In this document: piece by piece, positions 16,380 through 25,907 of the stretch
Layout: every line of letters begins with the position of its first letter
How positions within the stretch are numbered: the first letter of the stretch is position 1
The notes under the pieces: model-generated
Database searches by the model: none
The model's input: the letters and a program-made list of their open reading frames with translations, nothing else
What the model was told of the DNA's origin: nothing
From: Croceivirga sp.
Lineage (GTDB): Bacteria; Bacteroidota; Bacteroidia; Flavobacteriales; Flavobacteriaceae
Direction of reading: 5' to 3'
Assembly (NCBI GenBank): GCA_028281025.1
Contig: JANQKR010000013.1
Coordinates: 1 to 64,000 of the forward strand
DNA length: 64,000 bases
Made by a program: the position numbers and the translations under genes

Positions 16380-16781
16380 ATGCTCAAGGAATTTAAAGAG
16401 TTTGCAATGAAAGGAAACCTGGTGGATATCGCCGTAGGTTTCGTAATGGGTGCTGCTTTTAAAGAAGTAGTCACCTCTTTTACCGGAGGAATTGTCTCTC
16501 CTTTGATAGGGTTGATTTTTGAGTCGGACTTCAAAAGCTTACGTATGAAACTTAAAGAGGGTACTTTGAACGAAACGGGAGAAATGGTGGGAGAAGTTTA
16601 CCTGGAATACGGCACGTTTTTAACCAACGTCATCGATTTTCTAATTGTGGCTTTTGTGATGTTCCTAGTGGTAAAAGGAGTCAACAAACTGAAAAAGAAA
16701 GAAGAGGAAGCACCCGCTGCACCCGCAGGTCCGACTGCGGAAGAATTGCTTACGGAAATTAGGGATGCCCTTAAAAAATAA
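16380..16781 (+). CDS. mscL: large-conductance mechanosensitive channel
   Basis: The 133-residue protein has the conserved N-terminus LKEFKEFAMKGNLVDIAVGFVMGAAF, with TM1 pore glycines and the VDIAVG motif. TM2 is FLTNVIDFLIVAFVMFLVVKGVNKL, followed by a charged cytoplasmic helix ending EELLTEIRDALKK. It opens under hypo-osmotic shock to release solutes. Length and topology are standard. A strong terminator follows at 16821. Confidence 0.97.
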   Translation: MLKEFKEFAMKGNLVDIAVGFVMGAAFKEVVTSFTGGIVSPLIGLIFESDFKSLRMKLKEGTLNETGEMVGEVYLEYGTFLTNVIDFLIVAFVMFLVVKGVNKLKKKEEEAPAAPAGPTAEELLTEIRDALKK

Positions 16782-16820
16782 TAGCCGTTAGCGGCAGGCC
16801 GCTACACCTTTTAGTAACCT

Positions 16821-16860
16821 AAAGCCGCTTGTTGGGATTCCAACAGGCGGTTTTTCTTTT
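16821..16860 (+). terminator. rho-independent terminator after mscL
   Basis: CCGCTTGTTGG-gatt-CCAACAGGCGG (one G:U pair) is followed by TTTTTCTTTT, 40 bp downstream of the mscL stop. Confidence 0.92.
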
Positions 16861-17045
16861 GTCATATGGATAGGTCAGGGCAAAAAGGAACTTGGCCTTG
16901 GGCAAACCGCTGGGAGTGGTCGGGAATACCTCAACAGGTTTGTGTGGAATGTTTCCCTGCACTAAATTTTGTTTGGAATGGAAATGTTCGCGAATTGTTA
17001 CAAAACAAACATTTTGTTGTTTTTTGAAATCAAAGGTTAAAAACC
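16861..17045. other. non-coding stretch between mscL terminator and asd promoter
   Basis: The mscL-asd gap is 314 bp. Apart from the terminator and the asd promoter I see no gene, RNA or strong repeat here. Open frames on the minus strand across it run into the asd coding region and look like shadows. Confidence 0.7.
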
Positions 17046-17075
17046 TTGTTTGCTCCGCGAAGTAAAGTACTTTTG
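17046..17075 (+). promoter_or_regulatory. housekeeping-type Bacteroidota promoter of asd
   Basis: TTG (17046-17048), a 19-nt spacer and TACTTTTG (17068-17075) match the -33 TTG / -7 TAnnTTTG consensus exactly. The ATG lies 20 bp downstream. Confidence 0.8.
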
Positions 17076-17095
17076 TCTGCTCAAATTTTATAAAG

Positions 17096-18085
17096 ATGAA
17101 AGTAGCGGTTGTTGGGGCCACGGGAATGGTTGGCGAAGTGATGCTAAAAGTATTGGCGGAACGCAATTTCCCCATTTCGGAATTGTTGCTTGTAGCTTCT
17201 GAACGTTCCGTAGGCAAAAAATTGAGCTATAAGGGTGATGAATATACGGTCATTGGCCTGGAAACTGCAGTTTCCGCAAAACCGGACATCGCCATTTTCT
17301 CCGCTGGTGGGGGTACCTCTTTGGAATGGGCCCCAAAATTTGCAGAAGTGGGTACGACGGTAATCGATAACTCGTCCGCATGGCGCATGGATCCCACAAA
17401 AAAATTGGTGGTCCCGGAAATCAATGCCGCTGAATTGACCCCGGCCGATAAAATTATTGCCAACCCCAATTGCTCTACCATCCAAATGGTAATGGCCTTG
17501 AACCCATTGCACAAAAAATACCAAATGAAACGCGTTGTGGTCTCTACTTACCAATCGGTTTCAGGAACCGGTGTGAAGGCCGTTCAACAATTGGAAAATG
17601 AAATGGCGGGCGTTCAGGGTGAAATGGCCTATCCCTATCCCATCAACCGAAATGCCCTGCCCCATTGTGATGTGTTTTTGGAAAATGGGTACACCAAGGA
17701 AGAGATGAAGCTTGCCCGTGAACCTCAAAAAATATTGGATGACCGCACTTTTTCGGTGAGTGCCACCGCAGTGCGCATTCCCACTGCAGGTGGACATTCG
17801 GAATCCGTAAATGTGGAGTTCCACAACGATTTTGAACTTTCGGAAGTTCGAAAACTTCTCAATGAAAGTCCTGGGGTCGTCGTACAGGACAACCCAGATA
17901 CCAATACCTATCCCATGCCCATCTATGCGCATGACAAGGATGAGGTGTTTGTGGGTCGAATCCGCCGTGATGAAACGCAACGGAATACATTGAACATGTG
18001 GATCGTCTCCGATAACCTGCGCAAAGGAGCCGCTACCAATGCCGTTCAGATTGCGGAATATTTAGTGGAGAACGATTTGGTTTGA
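17096..18085 (+). CDS. asd: aspartate-semialdehyde dehydrogenase
   Basis: The 329-residue protein has the N-terminal NADP-binding loop VAVVGATGMVGEVML. The catalytic cysteine is in IANPNCSTIQMV near residue 126 and the catalytic His in PTAGGHSESVN near residue 225. The C-terminal IVSDNLRKGAATNAVQIAE is characteristic. It reduces aspartyl phosphate to the semialdehyde for lysine, diaminopimelate, threonine and methionine synthesis. It is monocistronic, with a clear promoter upstream and a repeat element directly downstream. Confidence 0.97.
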   Translation: MKVAVVGATGMVGEVMLKVLAERNFPISELLLVASERSVGKKLSYKGDEYTVIGLETAVSAKPDIAIFSAGGGTSLEWAPKFAEVGTTVIDNSSAWRMDPTKKLVVPEINAAELTPADKIIANPNCSTIQMVMALNPLHKKYQMKRVVVSTYQSVSGTGVKAVQQLENEMAGVQGEMAYPYPINRNALPHCDVFLENGYTKEEMKLAREPQKILDDRTFSVSATAVRIPTAGGHSESVNVEFHNDFELSEVRKLLNESPGVVVQDNPDTNTYPMPIYAHDKDEVFVGRIRRDETQRNTLNMWIVSDNLRKGAATNAVQIAEYLVENDLV

Positions 18086-18093
18086 TTTTTTGT

Positions 18094-18189
18094 CATTTCG
18101 AATCGGCCTTAGGCGAAGTACAATGCGAGCATGGGAAATCCCAATACGCAACAGATGGATTTCCCGATTGTTTCATTCATTTTGAAATG
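18094..18189. repeat. REP/MITE-like imperfect inverted element after asd
   Basis: A 96-bp element has outer arms CATTTCGAA and TTTTGAAATG and an inner perfect 9-bp stem GGGAAATCC (18133) / GGATTTCCC (18157). The end TGTCATTTCGA resembles the dispersed intergenic repeat common in flavobacterial genomes. No ORF covers it. Confidence 0.6.
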
Positions 18190-18295
18190 CCAATCGATTT
18201 AAATCGTTTTCGTTAAAAAACGTTAAGCTTCCTCCCGAATTAACTTTAACACCCTTATTTCATGGTATTTTTAAGGATTGACTAATCCTATAAAA

Positions 18296-20449
18296 ATGAA
18301 ACAACTCACTTTCTCGCTAGGGCTCCTTATTTTTGCCTCCTGCGCTACCGAAACTAAAAGAGAACCTATTGCCGTGAACTATCCTGTAACCGCAAAAGTC
18401 GATACGGTCGACACCTATTTTGAAACCGAAGTACCCGATCCTTTTCGTTGGCTCGAAGATGATATGAGTGAAGAGACCGAAGCCTGGGTAAAAGAACAGA
18501 ACACGGTCACCTTTGGCTATTTGGATAAAATCCCATTCCGCACAGCTTTAAAAAACCGTCTTGAAAAATTATGGAACTACGAAAAATTGGGCTCTCCCTT
18601 TAAAGAGGGGGATTACACCTATTTCTATAAAAACGATGGGTTACAAAACCAATATGTGGTCTATCGCAAAAAAGGGGATGGTGAGGAAGAAGTGTTCCTG
18701 GATCCAAACTCCTTCTCCGAAGATGGTACTACATCCTTAATGGGACTGAGCTTCACCAAGGATGGTTCCAAAGCAGCCTATTTGATTTCCGAAGGAGGTA
18801 GCGATTGGCGTAAGGGCATCGTGATCAATACGGAAAACAGGGAAATTGTTGAAGATACCCTGGTAGACATCAAATTCAGTGGAATTTCCTGGAAGGGCAA
18901 CGATGGATTTTTCTATTCAAGTTATGATAAGCCCAAAGGCAGTGAGCTTTCCGCCAAAACGGACCAGCACAAATTGTACTACCATAAACTGGGCACCCCC
19001 CAGTCCGAGGACAAGATTGTTTTTGGAGGGGCTCCAGAGGAGAAACACCGGTACATACAAGGTTATGTTTCGGAAGATGAAACCTATTTGTTCATTTCCG
19101 CCTCTACGTCCACATCAGGAAATAAATTATTCCTAAAGGACCTGACCCAAAAGAACAGTCCTTTGGTTACCGTTCTGGACCATACGGATTCTGACACCTA
19201 TGTAATGGAAAATGAAGGTTCAAAACTTTGGTTGGTGACCAATTTAAATGCCCCTAACAAAAAAATCGTCGTAGCTGATGCTTCCAAACCCACTCCGGAC
19301 CATTGGAAGGATTTCATCCCGGAAACCGAACATGTGCTGACCGCTGGCACGGGTGGCGGTTATTTCTTTACGGAATATATGGTGGATGCCATTTCCAAGG
19401 TATTGCAGTATGACTACGAGGGAAATTTAGTTCGCGAAGTGGAACTTCCCGGCGTTGGAAGTGCCGGAGGTTTCGGCGGCAAAAAGGAGGACAACGAATT
19501 TTATTTCTCCTTTACCAATTACAATACCCCAGGTTCCTCATACAAATACAATGTGGACAATGGGGAGTACGAGCAGTATTGGAAACCTGAAATTGATTTT
19601 AACCCTTCGGATTACGAATCTACCCAAGTGTTCTATTCCTCCAAGGACGGGACCAAGGTCCCTATGATCATTACCCATAAAAAGGGCATTGAACTTAATG
19701 GCAAAAACCCTACCATCCTTTATGGCTATGGTGGATTCAATATTAGCCTTACCCCTTCTTTCAGTATTGTGAATGCCGTTTGGATGGAGCAAGGTGGTGT
19801 GTATGCGGTTCCCAATTTACGCGGTGGTGGGGAGTACGGTAAAAAATGGCATATTGCGGGCACTAAAATGCAAAAGCAAAATGTATTTGATGATTTTATT
19901 GCTGCTGCGGAATACCTTATTGAGAACAAGTACACTTCAAAAGAATACCTAGCGATAAGAGGGGGATCCAACGGAGGGCTTTTGGTTGGTGCCACTATGA
20001 CACAACGTCCCGATTTAATGCAAGTGGCACTCCCTGCTGTTGGGGTTCTGGATATGTTGCGTTATCACACCTTTACTGCCGGAGCGGGATGGGCATATGA
20101 TTATGGCACTTCGGAAGAAAGCCCGGAGATGTTCGAATACTTAAAGGGATATTCCCCAGTGCACAATGTACAAGAAGGGGTAGCGTACCCCGCCACTCTG
20201 GTCACCACGGGAGATCATGACGATCGGGTGGTCCCTGCCCATAGTTTTAAGTTTGCCGCCCAACTTCAGGAAAAACAGGCCGGCGATAATCCTACACTCA
20301 TTCGAATTGAGACCAACGCGGGTCATGGAGCCGGAACCCCGGTCAGCAAGACCATTGAACAATATTCGGACATTTTTGGATTTACGTTTTTTAATATGGG
20401 CTTTGACGAACTGCCCAATCAAGCTGTTTTAAAAGAATTCAAAGACTAG
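18296..20449 (+). CDS. prolyl oligopeptidase (S9A), lipoprotein
   Basis: I start at the ATG at 18296 ([20 protein letters not shown]), which gives a lipoprotein signal with lipobox FASC; the track start six codons earlier spoils it. The 717-residue protein has a seven-bladed propeller region (about 85-430). The alpha/beta-hydrolase domain carries Ser in [12 protein letters not shown], Asp in [12 protein letters not shown] and His in TNAGHGAG. The tail [12 protein letters not shown] is usual. Family enzymes cleave short peptides after proline; here the enzyme would be membrane-anchored in the periplasm or exposed. Confidence 0.95.
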   Translation: MKQLTFSLGLLIFASCATETKREPIAVNYPVTAKVDTVDTYFETEVPDPFRWLEDDMSEETEAWVKEQNTVTFGYLDKIPFRTALKNRLEKLWNYEKLGSPFKEGDYTYFYKNDGLQNQYVVYRKKGDGEEEVFLDPNSFSEDGTTSLMGLSFTKDGSKAAYLISEGGSDWRKGIVINTENREIVEDTLVDIKFSGISWKGNDGFFYSSYDKPKGSELSAKTDQHKLYYHKLGTPQSEDKIVFGGAPEEKHRYIQGYVSEDETYLFISASTSTSGNKLFLKDLTQKNSPLVTVLDHTDSDTYVMENEGSKLWLVTNLNAPNKKIVVADASKPTPDHWKDFIPETEHVLTAGTGGGYFFTEYMVDAISKVLQYDYEGNLVREVELPGVGSAGGFGGKKEDNEFYFSFTNYNTPGSSYKYNVDNGEYEQYWKPEIDFNPSDYESTQVFYSSKDGTKVPMIITHKKGIELNGKNPTILYGYGGFNISLTPSFSIVNAVWMEQGGVYAVPNLRGGGEYGKKWHIAGTKMQKQNVFDDFIAAAEYLIENKYTSKEYLAIRGGSNGGLLVGATMTQRPDLMQVALPAVGVLDMLRYHTFTAGAGWAYDYGTSEESPEMFEYLKGYSPVHNVQEGVAYPATLVTTGDHDDRVVPAHSFKFAAQLQEKQAGDNPTLIRIETNAGHGAGTPVSKTIEQYSDIFGFTFFNMGFDELPNQAVLKEFKD

Positions 20450-20469
20450 GATTTAAAATATAGGGAACG

Positions 20470-20506
20470 AAAAATCCGTTTTTTCAGAAAACGGATTTTT
20501 CTTTTT
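20470..20506 (+). terminator. rho-independent terminator after prolyl oligopeptidase gene
   Basis: AAAAATCCGTTTT...AAAACGGATTTTT has a perfect 13-bp stem with a short loop, followed by CTTTTT. Confidence 0.93.
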
Positions 20507-20539
20507 AGCCGTATCCCGAAAAGTTTAAATGAGTTCATT

Positions 20540-21535
20540 ATGTTAACCGTTACCAACCTTTCCTTTTCCTATAAAAACAAAGTGGTTTTATCCAACCTCT
20601 CCTTTGCTTTGGAAAAAGGGGAGCATTTGGCCATTATGGGGGAAAGTGGTTCCGGCAAAAGTACCTTGTTAAAGGCAATTTATGGATTGCTCCATCTGGA
20701 TGCGGGAACTATTTCCTGGGATAATAAACAAGTTCTGGGTCCAAATTATAATTTGGTGCCTGGGGAATCTTTCATGAAGTATGTATCCCAAGAATTTGAT
20801 TTAATGCCCTTTATTAGTGTTGCCGAGAACATTGGTCAGTACCTCTCGGTTTTTGAGGGGGAAACCCATCAATCCAGAATACAGGAGCTTTTGGAACTTA
20901 TTGGCATGGAGCATTTTGCGGATGTGCCTATTAAAAACCTGAGTGGAGGCCAAAAGCAAAGGGTTGCCCTGGCAAGGGCATTGGCCCAAGAACCTGAAGT
21001 ATTGCTCTTGGACGAACCCTTTAGCCATATTGATCAATTCAAAAAAAATGAGCTTCGCTACCGGGTATTCCCCTATTTAAGGGAAAAAGGCATCTCCGTT
21101 TTGACAGCAACCCACGATAGCAATGATGTGCTTTCTTTTGCGGATACCATTTTGGTATTAAAAGATGGGAATATGGAGGATTATCAAGAAACGGAACGGT
21201 TGTTCAAGAATCCAAAAAGCAGGTATGTGGCTTCACTTTTTGGAACGGTCAATGAGCTTCCCCTAAAAGAATTGAAAGCATATGCAGAACAGGATATTTC
21301 CATATTGATCTATCCCCATGAATTTGAGATTTCAAGCAAATCCGGCCTTGAAGTATATGTGGTCAACAATCATTTTAAAGGGAGTCACTATTTGATTGAA
21401 GGTGTCTCTGAAAGTGGCAAGACCCTATTTTTTACAAACACAAAGGCCTTGGAAGTACATGTAAAAGTATTTCTAAATGTCTCCCTACAATTGGTGAACA
21501 GCCGTTTAAGAAATCTGACCGAACATGAATCCTGA
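20540..21535 (+). CDS. orphan ABC transporter ATP-binding protein (with C-terminal TOBE-like region)
   Basis: The 331-residue protein has Walker A GESGSGKST near residue 36, signature LSGGQKQRVALARALA, Walker B EVLLLDEPFSHID and the H-loop ATHDSND. The roughly 100-residue C-terminal extension (ILIYPHEFEISS and following) resembles the TOBE-type tails of PotA/FbpC-like import ATPases. No permease or binding protein is adjacent; the next gene, arfB, overlaps its stop by 11 bp. It is not of the LolD/MacB subtype that serves the FtsX-like permeases downstream. The partner is unknown. Confidence 0.88.
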   Translation: MLTVTNLSFSYKNKVVLSNLSFALEKGEHLAIMGESGSGKSTLLKAIYGLLHLDAGTISWDNKQVLGPNYNLVPGESFMKYVSQEFDLMPFISVAENIGQYLSVFEGETHQSRIQELLELIGMEHFADVPIKNLSGGQKQRVALARALAQEPEVLLLDEPFSHIDQFKKNELRYRVFPYLREKGISVLTATHDSNDVLSFADTILVLKDGNMEDYQETERLFKNPKSRYVASLFGTVNELPLKELKAYAEQDISILIYPHEFEISSKSGLEVYVVNNHFKGSHYLIEGVSESGKTLFFTNTKALEVHVKVFLNVSLQLVNSRLRNLTEHES

Positions 21536-21929
21536 GAGGATTGCAAAGGAACTATCATTTAAGGCTGTTCGTAGCAGTGGTGCAGGCGGGCAACATGTAA
21601 ACAAGGTTTCGTCCAAAGTGGAACTCAGTTTTGATTTGACCAAATCAAAAGGTCTAAGTGCTGTTGAAAAGGAACGTTTGTTACTGAAGTTAAAAAATCG
21701 ACTGACCAAAGAAAGTCTCCTGATCTTGCAGTGTGACGAAGCCCGAAGCCAATACCAAAATAAAAGCTTGGTGACCAAACGCTTTTTTGAGCTGCTAAAA
21801 AAAGCCCTGGAAGTCCCCAAGAAAAGAAGGCCCACAAAACCCACCAAATCCTCCGTGGAAAAACGGTTGAAATCGAAAAGAAAGGATTCTGAGAAAAAGA
21901 CGAACCGTAGAAGGCCGAATCTAGAATAG
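21525..21929 (+). CDS. arfB: alternative ribosome-rescue factor / peptidyl-tRNA hydrolase ArfB
   Basis: The 134-residue protein has the GGQ catalytic loop in SSGAGGQHVNKVSSKVEL and a strongly basic, lysine/arginine-rich C-terminal tail (RRPTKPTKSSVEKRLKSKRK). That tail enters the mRNA channel of stalled ribosomes. Lack of the codon-recognition domains of RF1/RF2 and the short length support ArfB (YaeJ). It hydrolyses peptidyl-tRNA on non-stop complexes. The start overlaps the ABC ATPase stop. Confidence 0.93.
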   Translation: MNPERIAKELSFKAVRSSGAGGQHVNKVSSKVELSFDLTKSKGLSAVEKERLLLKLKNRLTKESLLILQCDEARSQYQNKSLVTKRFFELLKKALEVPKKRRPTKPTKSSVEKRLKSKRKDSEKKTNRRRPNLE

Positions 21930-22019
21930 ATTGCACTGTTGGCTCAATGGCCCCATAGTCGTATCCTGCGACCTTTTTGCATGAGGCATCCCATAATTCC
22001 ATCAGATCCGCCTTTATTA

Positions 22020-22076
22020 ATTACCATTTTGTAGAACAAATAATTAATTCCTATATTTGTTCTACAAAATGGTAAT
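22020..22076. promoter_or_regulatory. 23-bp-arm perfect inverted repeat, probable PadR operator
   Basis: The left arm (22020-22042, starting ATTACCATTTTGTAGAACAA) and right arm (22054-22076) are perfectly complementary over 23 bp with an 11-nt A/T-rich centre. The right arm contains the promoter -7 box. Position and size suit autoregulation by the PadR protein encoded next. Confidence 0.7.
22029..22059 (+). promoter_or_regulatory. promoter of the PadR/permease pair
   Basis: TTG (22029-22031), a 20-nt spacer and TATATTTG (22052-22059) fit the Bacteroidota consensus TTG/TAnnTTTG. Both elements lie inside the inverted repeat, so operator occupancy would exclude the polymerase. Confidence 0.7.
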
Positions 22077-22122
22077 ATTGTTTTTCCTTGCAGGCAGGAT
22101 AGGACAACAAATGGGAATAAAC

Positions 22123-22461
22123 ATGAAAGACACACGTTTAGGCGAATTCGAAGAAATCATCCTATTGTTGGTGGGCATACTGGAAGAACGGGCCTATGCC
22201 TTCCAGATTGCAGAGGAATTTGAATCACAGACTGGAAAATCCGTTTCCATTGGGGCGACCCATTCCACATTGGACCGTCTGTGTAAGAAAGGTCTTCTGA
22301 CCTCTAAATTGGGAAAACCAACGGCCGTTCGTGGCGGCCGTAGAAAAAGGATCTATACCATTTCAGCTTCTGGTGAGAGGGCATTGATTGCCTCCAGGGA
22401 TTTGAGAACCTCCCTTTGGAACCAATTTCCGGCATTTTCCAAGTTTTCCCTGAATCCATAG
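22123..22461 (+). CDS. PadR family transcriptional regulator
   Basis: I start at the ATG at 22123 (MKDTRLGEFEEIILLLVG), the conserved beginning of this PadR subtype; the track ORF starts inside the operator. The 112-residue protein has a winged HTH with AYAFQIAEEFE and SIGATHSTLDRLCKKGLL, plus the wing GGRRKRIYTISASGERAL. It lies 52 bp upstream of a prefix-domain FtsX permease, a standard pairing in Bacteroidota in which PadR represses the permease. Confidence 0.92.
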   Translation: MKDTRLGEFEEIILLLVGILEERAYAFQIAEEFESQTGKSVSIGATHSTLDRLCKKGLLTSKLGKPTAVRGGRRKRIYTISASGERALIASRDLRTSLWNQFPAFSKFSLNP

Positions 22462-22513
22462 GCTTTATGAATCCAAATCGCTGCTCCTTACCATAGCCCA
22501 AAAGATAGTTTAA

Positions 22514-25240
22514 ATGTCCAAGAAGAATGCCATACCTCCCCGTTTTGCCAATCGCTTGCTGAGTTGGTTCATTAGGGATGAACTCAAGGAGGAAGTGGAA
22601 GGTGATTTATGGGAACGGTTCCAAGAAGTGGTAAGGACAAAATCCCTTTTCCGGGCAAGGATGGACTATTGGTACCAAGTGTTGAACTATATCAGGCCCT
22701 TTGCTTTAGGAAAATCAATTTTACCCATTGATTTTGGCATGCACAAAAGCCATATCAAAGTAGGTTGGCGTAACCTGTTTCGCCACAAATGGAATTCCTT
22801 CATCACTATTGGGGGACTATCCCTTGGCATGGGGATATGTCTTGTTATCTGTCAGTATGTCCTCTTTGAGGTGGATCATGACCGCTTCCATCCTGACTAT
22901 GACCGCATTTACCGCATTATTGTTAAGGAGGTACAAGATGGTGTCCCTTCCGGTTCGGGTCCGTATGCCACTTATAAGTTAGGGGAAAAGGCAAGGGAGG
23001 TGATTCCCGAAGTGGAGCAGTACGTACGGTTTTATCCCTCCGAGTATAGCGCGGTAATCACCAATCCTGAAACGGAGCAACGTTTTAATGAGGATGGCCA
23101 TACCATGGCCTTTGCCGACAGCACCTTTCTACGGATGTTCAACTTTCCACTGAAACGGGGAGACCCAACCACAGCTTTGAACAGGATTCACAATATTGTG
23201 ATTACGGAAAAAATGGCGAAAAAGTATTTTGGCCAAGAGGACCCCATGGGAAGGACCTTGGTGGTCAAAGGGGGCTCTTCCTATGGCAGCTGTACCGTTA
23301 CTGGGGTACTGGAGGATCTTCCGCTAAACAACCACTTGCAGTTTGCGTTTTTACGCCCTATTGAAAATCTATGGAAGCTGGGCAATGGGGGATCGGTGAA
23401 CCGATATGGTGGATGGGCCAGGGAATGGTTTGGCACCTACCTTAAGATTAGGGAATCGGCAGATATCACCATAGTACAGGAAAAACTGGACCAGCTTATC
23501 AAGGAAAACAAATTAAAAGGGGTGGACCCGGAAAACGTGGTGGAGACAACGCAATTACAACCCATTGCAGACATACATCTACGGTCTGGGGCTTATAGTT
23601 ATCCAGATTATGCCGCGGACAAAGGGAATTTATCGGATATCCAAATCTTTGTAATCATTGCCTTTTTCATACTTTTTATAGGTTGGGTGAATTACATCAA
23701 TCTTTCCACTGCCCAATCCATGGGCCGTGCCAAGGAAGTGGGTGTTCGGAAATCCATAGGGGCATTAAAGCGACAACTGGTAGTACAGTTTCTCACGGAA
23801 TCCGTATTGGTGAATCTAATTTCCGGACTACTGGCCATTGGTATTGCATTGGTATTACTTCCCGTCTTGGGCCATGTTATTGGAAAGGAACTCTACTTCA
23901 CTGTTTTGGGAACCACTGCCTTCTGGTACTGGTTTTTTGTTTTTATTCTTGGAGGCGCCCTTCTGTCCGGACTGTACCCAGCGTTTGTGCTTTCATCCTA
24001 TCGCCCTATTTCCATGTTGGGCAGTACCAAAATGGTGCGTGCAGGCAGTATGCAATTACGTAAAGGACTGATTGTTTTTCAGTTTTTGATCTCCATTGCC
24101 CTGGTATCGGGCACCTATTTGGTGTATAAACAAATTAGCTATATGAAAGCCAGGGAACTCGGAATGGACATTGAAAAAATGCTTGTCGTAATAGGCCCTA
24201 AATTCCTTCTGAATGGACCTAAAGTGACCGATGGCATGGATATGGTTCAGATCAGGGCGGCAAATGCGTATTCCAGGGCCAGATTTCTAGCTTTTCAAGA
24301 GGAAGTGGCCAACCATCACTCCATTGGCAATGTTACCGGATCCCGATTGGTGCCCGGGCAGGTACAGGATATCTCCAATGTATATCTTAAAATATGGGGA
24401 GCGCCGGAGGGGGAAGCGCACCAGTTTTGGTTGATCAATACCGGAATGCACTTTATCCAAACCTATGGATTGGAACTCCTTGCCGGGAACACCTTTCATA
24501 CGGATATGTCCGACGAAAACTTTGTACTGCTTAACGAAGAGGCGGTGAAGACCTTTGGATTCGATTCTCCCCAGGATGCGGTACAGCAGAAGATCACCTT
24601 TGGCGAAAAGCCCATAACGGTTATTGGCGTGGTCAAAAATTTTAACTGGGAATCCCTAAAGAGTCCGTTTATGCCCATGGTGCTCCGATTTGATGGTGGC
24701 GCCAATAATTACATCTCTTTTCGTTTAGGGGTTGCGGATCTTGAGGCATCCCTTGATCATATTAAATCGGTTTACCATGCCATCTATCCTGAAAATGCGT
24801 TTGATTACTTTTTTCTGGATGCCAATTTCAATAGGCAATATCTGGCCGATGTTCAATTTGGCACCTTGTTCCTTGCCTTTTCCATTCTCGCCATTTTTCT
24901 GGCCTGTATAGGCTTGTTCGCTTTGGTTTCCTATTCCGCAATCTTGCGGACAAAGGAAATTGGAATTCGGAAAGTCCATGGGGCAAGTACCACAAAAATC
25001 ACTGTACTGTTATCCAAGGAATACCTATATCTTTTACTGATAGCCATCACAGTGGCCATTCCTTTGATCGGCTATTGGGGGAACCTTTGGCTCGAAAATT
25101 TTGCATTCAGGACCAACCTGGGGATAGACCATTTCCTCTTCCCCGTGTTGGTGATACTGATCATTGCGCTGTTCACCGTGGGCCATAAAACCTTACAATC
25201 GGCCCAGTCGAATCCTGTCGACTCCTTAAAGACCGATTAG
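22514..25240 (+). CDS. FtsX/MacB-type ABC permease with N-terminal prefix domain (P1)
   Basis: The 908-residue protein begins with an extra cytoplasmic domain (about 1-80: FANRLLSWFIRDELKEEVEGDLWERF), the permease prefix domain type linked to PadR regulators. A full two-half permease follows: TM1 near 95-115, a MacB-like periplasmic domain, an FtsX helix bundle, then a second copy of the same order. The coupling motifs are AKEVGVRKSIGA near 408 and RTKEIGIRKVHGA near 813. The C-terminus SNPVDSLKTD is a variant of the NPVxSLRTE tail of the array at 34049-63457. No ATPase lies beside it; the LolD-type ATPase at 32554 is a possible partner. Confidence 0.93.
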   Translation: MSKKNAIPPRFANRLLSWFIRDELKEEVEGDLWERFQEVVRTKSLFRARMDYWYQVLNYIRPFALGKSILPIDFGMHKSHIKVGWRNLFRHKWNSFITIGGLSLGMGICLVICQYVLFEVDHDRFHPDYDRIYRIIVKEVQDGVPSGSGPYATYKLGEKAREVIPEVEQYVRFYPSEYSAVITNPETEQRFNEDGHTMAFADSTFLRMFNFPLKRGDPTTALNRIHNIVITEKMAKKYFGQEDPMGRTLVVKGGSSYGSCTVTGVLEDLPLNNHLQFAFLRPIENLWKLGNGGSVNRYGGWAREWFGTYLKIRESADITIVQEKLDQLIKENKLKGVDPENVVETTQLQPIADIHLRSGAYSYPDYAADKGNLSDIQIFVIIAFFILFIGWVNYINLSTAQSMGRAKEVGVRKSIGALKRQLVVQFLTESVLVNLISGLLAIGIALVLLPVLGHVIGKELYFTVLGTTAFWYWFFVFILGGALLSGLYPAFVLSSYRPISMLGSTKMVRAGSMQLRKGLIVFQFLISIALVSGTYLVYKQISYMKARELGMDIEKMLVVIGPKFLLNGPKVTDGMDMVQIRAANAYSRARFLAFQEEVANHHSIGNVTGSRLVPGQVQDISNVYLKIWGAPEGEAHQFWLINTGMHFIQTYGLELLAGNTFHTDMSDENFVLLNEEAVKTFGFDSPQDAVQQKITFGEKPITVIGVVKNFNWESLKSPFMPMVLRFDGGANNYISFRLGVADLEASLDHIKSVYHAIYPENAFDYFFLDANFNRQYLADVQFGTLFLAFSILAIFLACIGLFALVSYSAILRTKEIGIRKVHGASTTKITVLLSKEYLYLLLIAITVAIPLIGYWGNLWLENFAFRTNLGIDHFLFPVLVILIIALFTVGHKTLQSAQSNPVDSLKTD

Positions 25241-25416
25241 TTCAGGTTGCCCATGGAAATAATTGTGTTCCACAAAACGAACACTTAATCAAATGGTTAT
25301 CCCATAAAACCATGGCCTCGGAGGACTATTTTCTTGGAATATCCAAAACAACGGTCATGGAAGTGCCCTTCCAATATCGGGATTGGAACAATCGATGCGT
25401 TAAACATCAGGGTATA

Positions 25417-25433
25417 AACGTACCCCGTACGTT
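25417..25433. other. 7-bp hairpin between convergent genes
   Basis: AACGTAC-ccc-GTACGTT is perfect but has no T-tract. The 214-bp gap between the P1 permease and the NTF2-like gene holds nothing else I can support. Confidence 0.4.
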
Positions 25434-25454
25434 CAAAATGATTCCATTTTAGGG

Positions 25455-25826
25455 TTACCCCATTTCGGGAACCTCATAAAAATACTGTGCCCTTTTGATC
25501 TTACCGTTTTCTACTTGGTACATGCACAATTCATCAAAGGCCCATCTTCCAGTTTCCTTGAACGTTGCATCCATGGACATGGGCACCACAAAATGATTTG
25601 CTGCCACAATGGGATCCCCTACGGAACCACCATGGATTTCCTCAATGCCTTCGGCCCATTGTAAATAGCCGTTCCAAATGTTTTCCTTGCCCTTGGTCAC
25701 TTTTTCTCCCGGCATGCCATCCATTTCAATGCTTTCGGCATCGTCGGCATAAAGGTCATAGGCCTCTTTGTATTTTTGTTCGCGGCAAAGCGAGACCAAC
25801 TGGTCCGCAACTTCTTGTGTAGTCAT
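25455..25826 (-). CDS. SnoaL/NTF2-like domain protein
   Basis: The 123-residue protein shows the NTF2-fold pattern: helices EVADQLVSLCREQKYKEAYDLYADD, then GKENIWNGYLQWAEGIEEIHG, and strands ending ENGKIKRAQYFYEVPEMG. It is the third such protein in the window. It ends convergently with the P1 permease gene. Ligand and role are unknown. Confidence 0.85.
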   Translation of the reverse strand: MTTQEVADQLVSLCREQKYKEAYDLYADDAESIEMDGMPGEKVTKGKENIWNGYLQWAEGIEEIHGGSVGDPIVAANHFVVPMSMDATFKETGRWAFDELCMYQVENGKIKRAQYFYEVPEMG

Positions 25827-25907
25827 GGCTTTCTGTTTTTTGATTATTATCCTTAAAATTAACCAATTAAGCCTGTCATCCCATTAAGGAAAAGTTAAAT
25901 GGGGTCC

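Noticed and set aside
16819-17217. 132-aa minus-strand ORF in the mscL-asd gap
   Set aside because: It runs through the mscL terminator and the asd promoter into asd coding sequence, with no domain or plausible start signal.
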